Below are positions 51,456 through 60,518 of a DNA stretch of 64,000 bases, one piece after another. The translations under genes were made by a program, and so were the position numbers. The notes beneath the pieces were generated by a model, which saw only the letters and a list, made by a program, of their open reading frames with translations, did not search any database and was not told the origin of the DNA. The stretch is from contig CBFHLY010000018.1 of the NCBI GenBank assembly GCA_965656785.1, positions 9,504-73,503 of the forward strand, given 5' to 3'. This stretch comes from JALQTD01 sp965656785 (GTDB taxonomy: Bacteria > Bacteroidota > Bacteroidia > Flavobacteriales_D > Sanyastnellaceae). Each line of letters begins with the position of its first letter. The first letter of the stretch is position 1.

Positions 51456-53309
51456 ATGACGGACAAGGAGAACGAACAAGTAACGTATAACGAGGACAAC
51501 ATCCGATCCCTCGATTGGAAGGAGCACATCCGGATGCGTCCGGGGATGTACATCGGCAAACTCGGGGACGGGCAATCGGCGGACGATGGCATATACGTCC
51601 TGTTGAAGGAGGTGATCGACAACAGCATCGACGAACACGCGATGGGCCATGGCAAAAGCATCCGCGTCACCATCAAAGACGGCGAGGTGCGGGTGCGCGA
51701 CTACGGTCGGGGCATTCCGCTGGGGAAAGTGGTCGATTGCGTTTCGAAGATCAACACCGGCGGGAAGTACGATTCGCGGGCGTTCAAGAAGTCGGTCGGC
51801 TTGAATGGAGTGGGTACGAAGGCCGTGAATGCGTTGTCCGAGTCGTTTTCCGTGGAGAGCTTTCGGGATGGACAGCGCAAGTTGGCGCGTTTCGAAACCG
51901 GAGAGCTCTTGGAGGAAACGGGAGTGGAAGCTTCGGAAGAGCGCAACGGCACCCTCATCGTCTTCCGTCCGGACTTGACGGTATTCAAGGGCTACCGGTT
52001 CCGCATGGAGTATGTGGAGCGATTGCTTTGGAATTACGCGTATCTGAATACCGGTCTTTCGCTGTACTTGAATGGGGAAAAGTTCAAAAGCGACAACGGC
52101 CTGAAGGACTTGCTCACGAACGATTTGGACACGGATTCGCGCTATCCCATCATCCACATCAAAGGGGATGACATCGAGGTGGCCCTGACCCACACGGATG
52201 CTTACGGGGAGGATTACCAGAGCTTTGTCAACGGCCAATTCACCTCGCAAGGGGGGACCCACCAGAGCGCGTTTCGCGAGGCAGTGGTGCGCGTGGTGCG
52301 CGATTTTTTCGGTAAGGACTACGACGGGTCGGACGTCCGATCGGGCATCAAGGCGGCCATCGCAGTCAAGGTGGAGGAACCGGTGTTCGAAAGCCAAACC
52401 AAAACCAAGCTGGGCTCCACCGAAGTCGGTCCCGATCGCCCCACGCTTAAGAGTTTCGTCTACGACTTTTTGAAGCGGGACCTCGATAATTTCTTGCACC
52501 GAAATCCGGAAATCGCCTCGGCGTTGCAAGCGCGGATCTTGCAATCGGAGCGGGAGCGAAAGGATTTGGCCGGCATCAAAAAGCTCGCGCGCGACCGCGC
52601 AAAGAAGGCTTCGCTGCACAACCGCAAGTTGCGGGACTGCCGAGTCCATTTTTCCGATAAAAACGACCTGCGCGAGGCGACCACCTTGTTCATCACGGAG
52701 GGCGATTCGGCTTCGGGCTCCATCACGAAAGCCCGAGACGTCAAGACGCAAGCGGTGTTCTCCTTGAAAGGAAAGCCCCTCAATTGCTTCGGCAAGACGA
52801 AGAAGGTGGTGTACGAAAACGAAGAGTTCAACCTGCTCCAAGCCGCCCTCGACATCGAAGACGGACTGGACACCTTGCGCTACAACAACGTGGTCATCGC
52901 GACGGACGCCGACGTGGACGGCATGCACATCCGCTTGTTGCTCATCACATTCTTTTTACAGTTCTTCCCGGATTTGGTCAAGAAGGGTCACTTGTATGTG
53001 CTCCAAACCCCGCTTTTTCGTGTGCGGAACAAACAGAAAACCATCTACTGCTACAGCGAGGAGGAGAAGCAAGAGGCGATGGCGGGGCTCGGGAGGAATC
53101 CCGAAATCACGCGATTCAAGGGGCTCGGAGAAATCAGCCCGGATGAGTTCAGCAACTTCATCGGGGAAGACATCCGATTGGATCCGGTGGTCATCGGAAA
53201 GGACAGCGGCATCCAGGATTTGTTGACCTTTTTCATGGGGTCGAACACGCCGGATCGCCAGCAATTCATCATTGAAAACCTGCGCGTCGAAAAGGACGAA
53301 GTGGCATGA
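51456..53309 (+). CDS. parE: DNA topoisomerase IV subunit B
   Basis: ParE supplies the ATPase of topoisomerase IV, which decatenates daughter chromosomes. The 617-residue type IIA topoisomerase subunit has the GHKL ATPase motifs 'KEVIDNSIDEHAMG', 'DYGRGIPLG', 'GLNGVGTKAVNALS' and the 'QTKTKLGS' loop. The TOPRIM domain carries EGDSASG and DADVDGMHIR. It lacks the GyrB-type C-terminal insertion, and its position before a ParC-type subunit supports parE rather than gyrB. The stop overlaps the parC start (ATGA). Confidence 0.95.
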   Translation: MTDKENEQVTYNEDNIRSLDWKEHIRMRPGMYIGKLGDGQSADDGIYVLLKEVIDNSIDEHAMGHGKSIRVTIKDGEVRVRDYGRGIPLGKVVDCVSKINTGGKYDSRAFKKSVGLNGVGTKAVNALSESFSVESFRDGQRKLARFETGELLEETGVEASEERNGTLIVFRPDLTVFKGYRFRMEYVERLLWNYAYLNTGLSLYLNGEKFKSDNGLKDLLTNDLDTDSRYPIIHIKGDDIEVALTHTDAYGEDYQSFVNGQFTSQGGTHQSAFREAVVRVVRDFFGKDYDGSDVRSGIKAAIAVKVEEPVFESQTKTKLGSTEVGPDRPTLKSFVYDFLKRDLDNFLHRNPEIASALQARILQSERERKDLAGIKKLARDRAKKASLHNRKLRDCRVHFSDKNDLREATTLFITEGDSASGSITKARDVKTQAVFSLKGKPLNCFGKTKKVVYENEEFNLLQAALDIEDGLDTLRYNNVVIATDADVDGMHIRLLLITFFLQFFPDLVKKGHLYVLQTPLFRVRNKQKTIYCYSEEEKQEAMAGLGRNPEITRFKGLGEISPDEFSNFIGEDIRLDPVVIGKDSGIQDLLTFFMGSNTPDRQQFIIENLRVEKDEVA

Positions 53310-56101
53310 GCGAATTTCCAGAAGAACCGAACGACGAGCTGGAGGGCTCGGAACAGCAGGAACCGCGTGAGGAAGCCGATGAGGTAGAGGAAGCGGAAGT
53401 CTTGGATGACGATGTGAGGGAAGGGGAGGAATTGGAGCGCGTCATCAAGGTGAGCGGAATGTACAACGACTACTTCCTGGATTACGCGTCGTACGTCATC
53501 TTGGAACGGGCCGTGCCGCACCAGAACGACGGCCTCAAGCCCGTGCAACGCCGCATCTTGCACAGCCTCAACGAGATGGACGATGGCCGCTTCCATAAGG
53601 TGGCCAACGTCATCGGGAACACCATGAAGTATCACCCGCACGGGGATGCCAGCATCGGGGACGCCATGGTCCAAATCGGACAGCGGGAATTGCTCCTCGA
53701 TTGCCAGGGAAACTGGGGCAACATCTTGACGGGCGACCGCGCAGCAGCCCCGCGTTATATCGAGGTGCGGCTGAGCAAATTTGGCAAGGAAGTCTGCTTC
53801 AACTCGAAGACCACGAACTGGCTTGCCAGCTATGACGGACGCAACAAGGAGCCCGAGACGCTGCCGGTGAAGTTTCCGCTCCTGCTTGCATCGGGTGTGG
53901 AAGGCATCGCGGTGGGCCTCGCCTGCAAGACGCTGCCGCACAACTTCATCGAGCTGATCGATGCGAGCGTGGCCGCGCTTCAAGGCAAGTCGTTCACCCT
54001 CGTTCCGGACTTCCCGACGGGCGGAATGGCGGACGTGGAGAACTACAACGATGGCCTCCGCGGCGGGCGGGTGCGTGTTCGCGCTCGCATGGAGAAGGAA
54101 GATTCGAAGACCCTGGTAGTCAAGGAGTTGCCGTTTGGGGTGACCACGGGTTCGTTGATCGATAGCATTTTGAAGGCCAACGAAAAGGGCAAAATCAAAA
54201 TCAAAAAGGTCGAGGACAACACGGCGGACGTGGTGGAAGTGGTCATTCATTTGGCCAACAACGTTTCTCCCGATAAAACCATCGACGCCCTCTACGCCTT
54301 CACCGACTGCGAAGTGAGCCTCGCGCCCAATTCCGTGGTCATCCTCAATGACAAACCGCACTTCCTTGGCGTCCGCGAGCTGTTGAAAATCTCGGCAAAT
54401 GCCACGCGCGAATTGCTGAAGCGCGAGCTGGAAATTGAACTCGGTGAGCTGCAAGAGAAGTGGCATTTCGCCTCCCTCGAGAAGATTTTCATTGAGAACC
54501 GGATCTACCGCGACATCGAAGAATGCGAGACGTGGGAGGAAATCCTAAGCTCCATCCACAAAGGGCTTGAGCCGCATGTGAAGCATTTGGTCCGGGCGGT
54601 AACGGACGAGGATGTGACGCGGTTGACCGAGATCAAGATCAAGCGGATTTCGAAGTTCGACGGCTTCAAGGCTGACCAGTACATTGCGTCGCTTGAGGTG
54701 GACATTGCCCAGGTGCGGCACCATTTGGACCACCTCACCGACTACGCCATCGAGTGGTTCCGGACGCTGAAAAAGAAGTACGGAAAGGGCCGTGAGCGGA
54801 AAACGGAACTGCGCACCTTCGATACCATTTCAGCCGCGGAGGTGGCCGTCGCGAACGTCAAACTCTATGCGAATTATGAGGAGGGTTTCGTCGGTACGGG
54901 CATGAAGCGCGGAGAGGGGGAATTCGTGTGCGATTGCAGCGACATCGATGACATCATCGTGTTCAGAAAGGACGGCAAGTACTCCGTCAGCAAGGTGACC
55001 CAAAAGGCCTTTTTCGGTAAGGAAATCCTGTACGTTGGGGTGTGGAAGAAAGGCGATGATCGCACCACGTACAACTGCATCTACCTCGATGGCGCGTCGG
55101 GTCGAAGCCACGTGAAGCGCTTTCCTGTGACGAGCAGCACCCGTGACAAGGAGTACAACGTGACGAAAGGTACAGCAAAATCGCGCGTCCTGTATTTCAC
55201 AGCCAATCCGAATGGCGAGGCTGAAGTGGTGACGGTGCATTTGCGGGCAAACCAGCGCTTGAAAAAGCTGCGGTTCGATGTGGACTTTTCGGAAATCGGC
55301 ATCAAAGGCCGCGGTGCGGGAGGAAACCTGGTTTCGAAGTTCCCCATCAAGCGCATTGAACTGAGCGAAGAAGGCGTGTCGACCTTGGGGGCGTTGAAGG
55401 TGTGGTATGACGAAACGGTGCGGAGGTTGAATGCGGATGGCCGGGGGACGTACTTGGGCGAATTCCGAGGGGACGATCACCTTTTGGTCATCCTGAGTAC
55501 TGGGGAATACCTCTTCACGGGATACGACTTGAGCACCCACTTTGACGACAAGATGATTCACTTGGAGAAATGGGATCCCAATCGCGTGGTCAGTGCGGTG
55601 TATTTCGAAGGAGAAAAAGAGGACTGGTACGTCAAGCGGTTTTTGCCGGAATACGTCCAAAAGCCGTTCCGCTTCATCGGCGAACACGAGCAATCTCGGC
55701 TGGGCGTTGCGACGACGCTATTCCATCCGAAGGCGGTGGTGCGCTTCAACCGCCGATTCAAGGAAACCCGCGATCGGGAGGATGAAGTGGTGGCACTCGA
55801 AGACTTCATCGCCGTGAAGGGCATGCGGGCCTTGGGGAACAAACTGAGTACCTTGCCCGTGGTGGACGTCACCCTGAACGAACCCGACGAAGAGCGCGAG
55901 GCGGCTGCGCTGGAGGCCCACTTGGCCCAATTTGCACCCAAGCGCCAACCGGAGCCGGCTCCCCTGCCCGCTGAAGAAGGCCCCGTCTCGCCACTGGAAT
56001 TGCCATCTGAGCAGGTTCCGCGCCTGGATGCGGGAGCCGATTCGCCCTTCAAAAAGCGCAGGACACGCCCCGATGACGACAACCAACCCACGTTGTTCTA
56101 A
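53306..56101 (+). CDS. parC: DNA topoisomerase IV subunit A
   Basis: ParC is the DNA-cleaving subunit paired with ParE. The 931-residue protein has an acidic N-terminal extension (1-45), the winged-helix/cleavage domain starting 'YASYVILERAVP', and active-site Tyr151 in AAAPRY. The quinolone-contact stretch reads YHPHGDASIGDA: the residue equivalent to GyrA Ser83 is alanine. The C-terminal half is a degenerate beta-propeller with Lys/Asp-rich blades, and the tail from about 860 is proline/acid-rich, ending in DDDNQPTLF. The overlap with parE indicates coupled synthesis. Confidence 0.95.
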   Translation: MSEFPEEPNDELEGSEQQEPREEADEVEEAEVLDDDVREGEELERVIKVSGMYNDYFLDYASYVILERAVPHQNDGLKPVQRRILHSLNEMDDGRFHKVANVIGNTMKYHPHGDASIGDAMVQIGQRELLLDCQGNWGNILTGDRAAAPRYIEVRLSKFGKEVCFNSKTTNWLASYDGRNKEPETLPVKFPLLLASGVEGIAVGLACKTLPHNFIELIDASVAALQGKSFTLVPDFPTGGMADVENYNDGLRGGRVRVRARMEKEDSKTLVVKELPFGVTTGSLIDSILKANEKGKIKIKKVEDNTADVVEVVIHLANNVSPDKTIDALYAFTDCEVSLAPNSVVILNDKPHFLGVRELLKISANATRELLKRELEIELGELQEKWHFASLEKIFIENRIYRDIEECETWEEILSSIHKGLEPHVKHLVRAVTDEDVTRLTEIKIKRISKFDGFKADQYIASLEVDIAQVRHHLDHLTDYAIEWFRTLKKKYGKGRERKTELRTFDTISAAEVAVANVKLYANYEEGFVGTGMKRGEGEFVCDCSDIDDIIVFRKDGKYSVSKVTQKAFFGKEILYVGVWKKGDDRTTYNCIYLDGASGRSHVKRFPVTSSTRDKEYNVTKGTAKSRVLYFTANPNGEAEVVTVHLRANQRLKKLRFDVDFSEIGIKGRGAGGNLVSKFPIKRIELSEEGVSTLGALKVWYDETVRRLNADGRGTYLGEFRGDDHLLVILSTGEYLFTGYDLSTHFDDKMIHLEKWDPNRVVSAVYFEGEKEDWYVKRFLPEYVQKPFRFIGEHEQSRLGVATTLFHPKAVVRFNRRFKETRDREDEVVALEDFIAVKGMRALGNKLSTLPVVDVTLNEPDEEREAAALEAHLAQFAPKRQPEPAPLPAEEGPVSPLELPSEQVPRLDAGADSPFKKRRTRPDDDNQPTLF

Positions 56102-56138
56102 CGTTGGTGTCATTTCGACACTTATTAAAAAAAACAGC

Positions 56139-56146
56139 TAACTTCG
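56139..56146 (+). promoter_or_regulatory. -7 box for the amylase-mgsA-prmC operon
   Basis: TAACTTCG is followed by four bases and the ATG at 56151. An A-rich tract lies immediately upstream (56126-56134). Confidence 0.48.
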
Positions 56147-56150
56147 CGGC

Positions 56151-57587
56151 ATGCAAAAAGGAATGTTTTGGGTGATCGCTGCAGGATTCGCGATTGCTAC
56201 AGGCTGCGGTGAGGCAGCGGTGAAGCAGGCCACTACGGTGGCTCGCGTTTCGGAAGGAACGGCCATTGATCCCGCGGTGCTGGTGCATCCGGAATGGGCG
56301 CGATCCGCTTCCATTTACGAAGTCAACATCCGCCAGCACACCCCCGAAGGCACCTTCAAGGCCTTGGAGGCAGACTTGCCGCGAATTCAAGCCCTCGGCT
56401 CGGACATCTTGTGGTTGATGCCGATTCATCCCATCGGGGAACAGAATCGGAAAGGGGGAGAAAACGCGAACAACTACATCGCGGAGCCCGGAAGTGGAAG
56501 CCTCGGCTCCCCATACAGCGCGAAGGACTACAAGGGCGTGAATCCCGAGTTTGGAACGTTGGAGGATTTCAAGTCCCTCGTCAACCGAGCGCACGAGTTG
56601 GGCATGAAAGTCATTTTGGATTGGGTGGCCAACCACACCGCATTCGACAGCAAGTGGACGGAGGAGCACCGGGAGTTTTTTCTCCTTGATTCCTTGGGGG
56701 AGCTGCAACCGCCGATCGGAACGGATTGGTGGGATGTGACTCAATTGGATTGGGAGAACGGCAAGGAGAATGGGTTGTACGCGGCGATGGAGGATGCCAT
56801 GTTGTATTGGATTGTGGAGGCCGACATTGATGGGTACCGGTGCGACGTGGCGGAAAAGGTGCCGACCGAGTTTTGGACTCAGGTGAGGTTGGCCATGGAG
56901 GAGGTGAAGCGGGACGTGTTCATGCTGGCGGAGGCGGACAAACCCGAGCACCACGAGCGGGCGTTTGACATGAGCTATGTTTGGGAGGGCATGCACGTGA
57001 TGGACCAAGTGGGTGGGGGCGCATGGCCGTTGGACAGCCTCCGGGCGTTCATGAAGCGCGAAGAAGCGCGTTACCCGCGTGAGGCGTACCGCATGTTCTT
57101 TGTGACCAACCACGACGAAAACGCATGGAAGGGCACGGTGGCGGAGCGCCATGGGGAGAACGCGGAGGCGATGACGGTGGTGGCCAGCACGTTGTTTGGC
57201 ATGCCGCTCATTTATTCGGGCCAAGAAGCCCCCAACGACAAGCGCTTGCGGTTTTTTGAAAAGGACACCGTGAATTGGAAGGATTACGGGTGGTCGCCGC
57301 TGTTCACGCAGTTGAATGCATTGAAGGAGTCGGAATCTGCGCTTTGGAATGGTGCAGACGGTGCGTGGCCGGAACTGCTGGCTACGGAGGCGGACGAACA
57401 GGTCTTTGCCTACCGAAGAGCACAGGAGGGAAGCGAAGTGGTGGTGGCCGCGAATTTGAGTGGGGCGCCGCAATCGGTCGCTCTACCCGTTGCCGCCCTG
57501 TCCTTGTATGCCGGTGCTGCCGCATCGAACGAGGCCGGAACGGTAACGCTGTCTCCTCGCGGCTACGCGATTTGGACGCGGAAATGA
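56151..57587 (+). CDS. Alpha-amylase family (GH13) lipoprotein
   Basis: This 478-residue lipoprotein (lipobox ending I-A-T-G-C, Cys19) has a GH13 TIM-barrel. The four conserved regions are recognisable: 'ILDWVANHT' (157-163), GYRCDVAEK with nucleophile Asp232, FMLAEADK with acid/base Glu261, and TNHDEN with the transition-state-stabilising Asp322. A short all-beta C-terminal domain follows. Alpha-glucan hydrolysis on the cell surface or in the periplasm is inferred. The stop overlaps the mgsA start, so both are on one transcript. Confidence 0.93.
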   Translation: MQKGMFWVIAAGFAIATGCGEAAVKQATTVARVSEGTAIDPAVLVHPEWARSASIYEVNIRQHTPEGTFKALEADLPRIQALGSDILWLMPIHPIGEQNRKGGENANNYIAEPGSGSLGSPYSAKDYKGVNPEFGTLEDFKSLVNRAHELGMKVILDWVANHTAFDSKWTEEHREFFLLDSLGELQPPIGTDWWDVTQLDWENGKENGLYAAMEDAMLYWIVEADIDGYRCDVAEKVPTEFWTQVRLAMEEVKRDVFMLAEADKPEHHERAFDMSYVWEGMHVMDQVGGGAWPLDSLRAFMKREEARYPREAYRMFFVTNHDENAWKGTVAERHGENAEAMTVVASTLFGMPLIYSGQEAPNDKRLRFFEKDTVNWKDYGWSPLFTQLNALKESESALWNGADGAWPELLATEADEQVFAYRRAQEGSEVVVAANLSGAPQSVALPVAALSLYAGAAASNEAGTVTLSPRGYAIWTRK

Positions 57588-57958
57588 TGGGAGACGGACG
57601 ACGGTGCATCGCGCTCATTGCGCACGACGGCCGCAAGCAAGCCTTGGTGGACTTCGTCGGGGCCAATCGGTCCTTTTTCGAGCGCTTCAAGCTCATCGGA
57701 ACCGGGACCACCGGGGGGCGCTTGCAATCCATCGATTTGGAAGTGGAGTGCCTCGCGTCCGGTCCCCTCGGAGGCGATGCCCAAATTGCAGCGCGCATCA
57801 CCGAAGGCCAAGTCCACGCGGTCATTTTCTTCCGCGACCCCATGGGCAAGCACCCCCACGAGCCGGACATCAACATGTTGCTTCGCCAATGCGATGTGCA
57901 CAACATTCCGCTGGCCACGAACGCAGCGACGGCACATTTGCTGATCGGCGGATTTTGA
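57584..57958 (+). CDS. mgsA: Methylglyoxal synthase
   Basis: MgsA converts dihydroxyacetone phosphate to methylglyoxal, a bypass of lower glycolysis when phosphate is limiting. The 124-residue protein fits the family: 'IALIAHDGRK' with the His-Asp pair, 'GTGTTGG' (phosphate-binding), 'SGPLGGDAQIAARI' with catalytic Asp, 'FFRDPMGKHPHEPDINMLLR' with the catalytic His, and 'NIPLATNAATAHLLI'. Its ATG overlaps the amylase stop (AAATGA), and prmC follows four bases after its stop. Confidence 0.95.
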   Translation: MMGDGRRCIALIAHDGRKQALVDFVGANRSFFERFKLIGTGTTGGRLQSIDLEVECLASGPLGGDAQIAARITEGQVHAVIFFRDPMGKHPHEPDINMLLRQCDVHNIPLATNAATAHLLIGGF

Positions 57959-57962
57959 AGCC

Positions 57963-58838
57963 ATGAACGGGCGGCACACGGGGCCTTGGCCTGCTCAGAA
58001 CGATGAGCGCTCGGTTCAACGCTGGTTGGAGGATTGGATCGGTGGGGAGGAGGCCGCCAGCACGGTTCGGCTGCTATTGCACCACGTGACGGGAAAGGAC
58101 CGCGGGCTGCGGCTCATGGGGCACCTGTATTCCGAGTCCGAATTGAACCGATTGGCAGCGTGCGCACGGGCCTGTTCAAAGGGAAAGCCGGTGCAGCATG
58201 TACTGGGATGGACGGTGTTTCACGGATTGGAGTTGAAGTCCGACGAACGGGCGCTGATCCCACGCCCCGAAACGGAAGAACTCGCGGCTTGGGTGCTGAC
58301 TTGGGTGCGCGAGCACAGGGCGAACCGGGTGTGCGATGCGGGGACGGGTTCGGGTTGCTTGGCCCTTGCGTTGAAGGCCGGGTGGGGAGCCGCTGAGGTC
58401 GTGGGGGTGGATGCCTCGCCGGAGGCGTTGTCTCTGGCTCAGGAGAACGGAGACCGACTGGGGTTGGCGGTTACGTGGCAACGCGCTCGGTTTGAGGATC
58501 TAGCGAACTTGGCGGTCCCACCGTTCGATGCCGTGGTCAGCAACCCGCCTTACATTCCCCGATCCGAGCGCCGCCTCATGGACGCCGTTGTGGTGGAACA
58601 CGACCCGCATGAGGCGCTCTTCGTCCCCGATGAGACGCCTTTGGTGCATTACCGCACGCTCATCGAGCAGTGCGATGCAGGGGGAGCCTTGCGTCCCGGC
58701 GGACTGCTCGCCTTCGAGGTCCACGAAGCATTTGCCGCTGACGTGGCCGCCTTGTTCGCTGGTTGGCTCAACCCCACCATCCACCGCGATTTGCAGGCCA
58801 AACCCCGCATGGTCACCGCTCAGCGTCCCTCCCGATAA
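57963..58838 (+). CDS. prmC: Peptide chain release factor N5-glutamine methyltransferase
   Basis: PrmC methylates the GGQ glutamine of release factors RF1/RF2. The 291-residue protein has an N-terminal helical bundle, 'PVQHVLGWTVFHGLEL', the SAM-binding GTGSG at 127-131 and the catalytic NPPYIP at 194-199. A variable C-terminus follows. Length is normal. It ends tail-to-tail with an S1C protease gene with a 19-base overlap (58820-58838). Third gene of the amylase-mgsA-prmC transcript. Confidence 0.95.
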   Translation: MNGRHTGPWPAQNDERSVQRWLEDWIGGEEAASTVRLLLHHVTGKDRGLRLMGHLYSESELNRLAACARACSKGKPVQHVLGWTVFHGLELKSDERALIPRPETEELAAWVLTWVREHRANRVCDAGTGSGCLALALKAGWGAAEVVGVDASPEALSLAQENGDRLGLAVTWQRARFEDLANLAVPPFDAVVSNPPYIPRSERRLMDAVVVEHDPHEALFVPDETPLVHYRTLIEQCDAGGALRPGGLLAFEVHEAFAADVAALFAGWLNPTIHRDLQAKPRMVTAQRPSR

Positions 58839-60457
58839 CGCACCATCAGCGCGTCTTCGATGAAGTGCAGTGGAATGGCGAACCCGATGCCTTCCACCCC
58901 GAGTTCCATGATCTTTTCATTGACCACTCCGATGAGGGTCCCGTCTCCCCGCACGAGCGCCCCACCGCTGTTTCCGGGAGAAATGCTGACATCGGTTTGG
59001 ATGAGGTTTCGTTTGCCGTCCTTGCGGATGGCGCTCACGATGCCCCGCGTGACGGATGCCCCCAAATCCACGTCGTAAGGCGTGCCCATCGCGAACACGT
59101 CGTCACCGATTTCCACCGTTTCGAGCCGCAAATCCGCTTGAAACGGCACGAGCCCCGTGGTGTCCACCTTCAACAAGGCCAAATCGTACAGCGGGTGGTA
59201 GCGCACAATCTCCGCCTCCAAGCTCGTCCCATCGTGAAAGTGCACGGTGTGCACCAATTGCGTGTCCAACACGACGTGGTGATTCGTCAAGATGAATCCG
59301 TCGCTCGACAGCACACACCCGCTCCCGTGCCCCGTTTCGTCTTCAATGGTCACCACAGACGACAAGGCACTCGCTAGCTTGTCCGATCGCGCGCCGACCG
59401 CGTCGATGACGATGGGTTCCCAGTCCGCTTTCCACTGCGCTTCCAGCGTGTCTTTGCGGGTGGCGTCACTCCGCAGCTTCGGGTTTTCCGCCGCTTCGAA
59501 GCACACCTTGACCACCGCGTCCGCCAACGCCTGCCGATCGAACGGGCTCTCGACTCCCGAAGCGAATCCCCATGGCGTGCGCGTGAAGTATTCCACCGTG
59601 TCGCTCGCCAGTCCATAGGGATTGTAGACCCACCACTGCGAATGCACGGTGTACTGCGCGAGGTTCCCGATTTGCCGCTCCTGCACGCCCACGATGGCCG
59701 CCTCGAGCACCATCTCGTCCTCCATCGTGAACAGGCTTCCGCCGTTGGGCCCTTGATATCCTTGTTCCCAGAGGCGTTCCAGCGCGTCTTCGTCGAGGTT
59801 GGTGTACGGCATTTCAAACGCCTCGTCGTTGCTGAAGGTGTAGGCCAAACGATTCGCATAGTACGCATTGCGGTTCCGGTAATGCTCCGTCACGTGCTTC
59901 CCCGGGGCGATGTCAATGTGCACCCCTTCGATCCACACGGGCGGCGCCGCGTCGTCTGCTTCGGGGAGTGGCTCCAATTTCGGCAAGGTGAAGGATTTGT
60001 CATGCACCCGCCACGGGGACAGAGCAAATCCCAACACGTTGTATCCCAGTGAGATCGCTTGGGTCCACTGCCGCGCGGCCCACGCCTCGTCCCCGTGCTC
60101 CACCAACGGCCGCGTGAACACGAGCCCCAATCCCAAATCCACGCCTTTCCACCGGTTGCTCCGTTCGCGGAACACGGGCAGGTTATCCGGATAATAGCCG
60201 GGACGCTCCGCTCGAAGGATGTGCCCTTCCACGTAATTGTCCAGCCCGATGTCAACCCAGTCATAGCCGAGGAATTCGAACGACTCGGTCTCATCCCAAC
60301 CGCGCATTTCGAGGGAGACTTCGACGCTGTCTTGACCCGGAGCTGAAAGCACTTCGACCTGCGTGGTGACGTTGTAAAAAGAGCAGCTGGTGAAGAGCAA
60401 CAGGCCACCTGCCACCGCGGACAAAGGAAATCGGGTCATGAATTTGAAGGCGTTCAC
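58820..60457 (-). CDS. Trypsin-like (S1C/DegP-like) serine protease lipoprotein
   Basis: This 545-residue protein starts with GTG 60457; an internal ATG at 60439 also precedes the signal, whose lipobox is F-T-S-C. The first ~350 residues have no recognised domain. The C-terminal 190 residues form a trypsin-fold protease with the triad in TNHHVV (His394), YDLALLKV (Asp425) and GNSGGAL (Ser497). There is no PDZ domain, unlike DegP, so it is a stand-alone surface or periplasmic protease with a large N-terminal accessory part. Convergent with prmC and divergent from ligA. Confidence 0.9.
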   Translation of the reverse strand: MNAFKFMTRFPLSAVAGGLLLFTSCSFYNVTTQVEVLSAPGQDSVEVSLEMRGWDETESFEFLGYDWVDIGLDNYVEGHILRAERPGYYPDNLPVFRERSNRWKGVDLGLGLVFTRPLVEHGDEAWAARQWTQAISLGYNVLGFALSPWRVHDKSFTLPKLEPLPEADDAAPPVWIEGVHIDIAPGKHVTEHYRNRNAYYANRLAYTFSNDEAFEMPYTNLDEDALERLWEQGYQGPNGGSLFTMEDEMVLEAAIVGVQERQIGNLAQYTVHSQWWVYNPYGLASDTVEYFTRTPWGFASGVESPFDRQALADAVVKVCFEAAENPKLRSDATRKDTLEAQWKADWEPIVIDAVGARSDKLASALSSVVTIEDETGHGSGCVLSSDGFILTNHHVVLDTQLVHTVHFHDGTSLEAEIVRYHPLYDLALLKVDTTGLVPFQADLRLETVEIGDDVFAMGTPYDVDLGASVTRGIVSAIRKDGKRNLIQTDVSISPGNSGGALVRGDGTLIGVVNEKIMELGVEGIGFAIPLHFIEDALMVRYREGR

Positions 60458-60485
60458 GGTGCGGAATTCAAGCCCTCACCACCCC

Positions 60486-60493
60486 GCAAGTTA
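60486..60493 (-). promoter_or_regulatory. -7-like box for the S1C protease gene
   Basis: The minus strand reads TAACTTGC, 28 bases upstream of GTG 60457, in the spacer shared with ligA. Confidence 0.35.
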
Positions 60494-60506
60494 AGGAGGC
60501 GGGCGG

Positions 60507-60514
60507 TATCTTCG
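60507..60514 (+). promoter_or_regulatory. -7 box for ligA
   Basis: TATCTTCG is followed by four bases and the ATG at 60519. Confidence 0.48.
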
Positions 60515-60518
60515 GAAC

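Noticed and set aside
50928..52928. 666-codon minus-strand frame spanning parE and the pepD start
   Set aside because: It crosses two real genes and their divergent promoters, and its translation has no conserved motif; parE and pepD motifs are unambiguous.
56107..56121. Short hairpin GTGTC/GACAC after parC
   Set aside because: Only a 5-bp stem, followed by an A-tract rather than a T-tract on the coding strand, so I do not call it a terminator.
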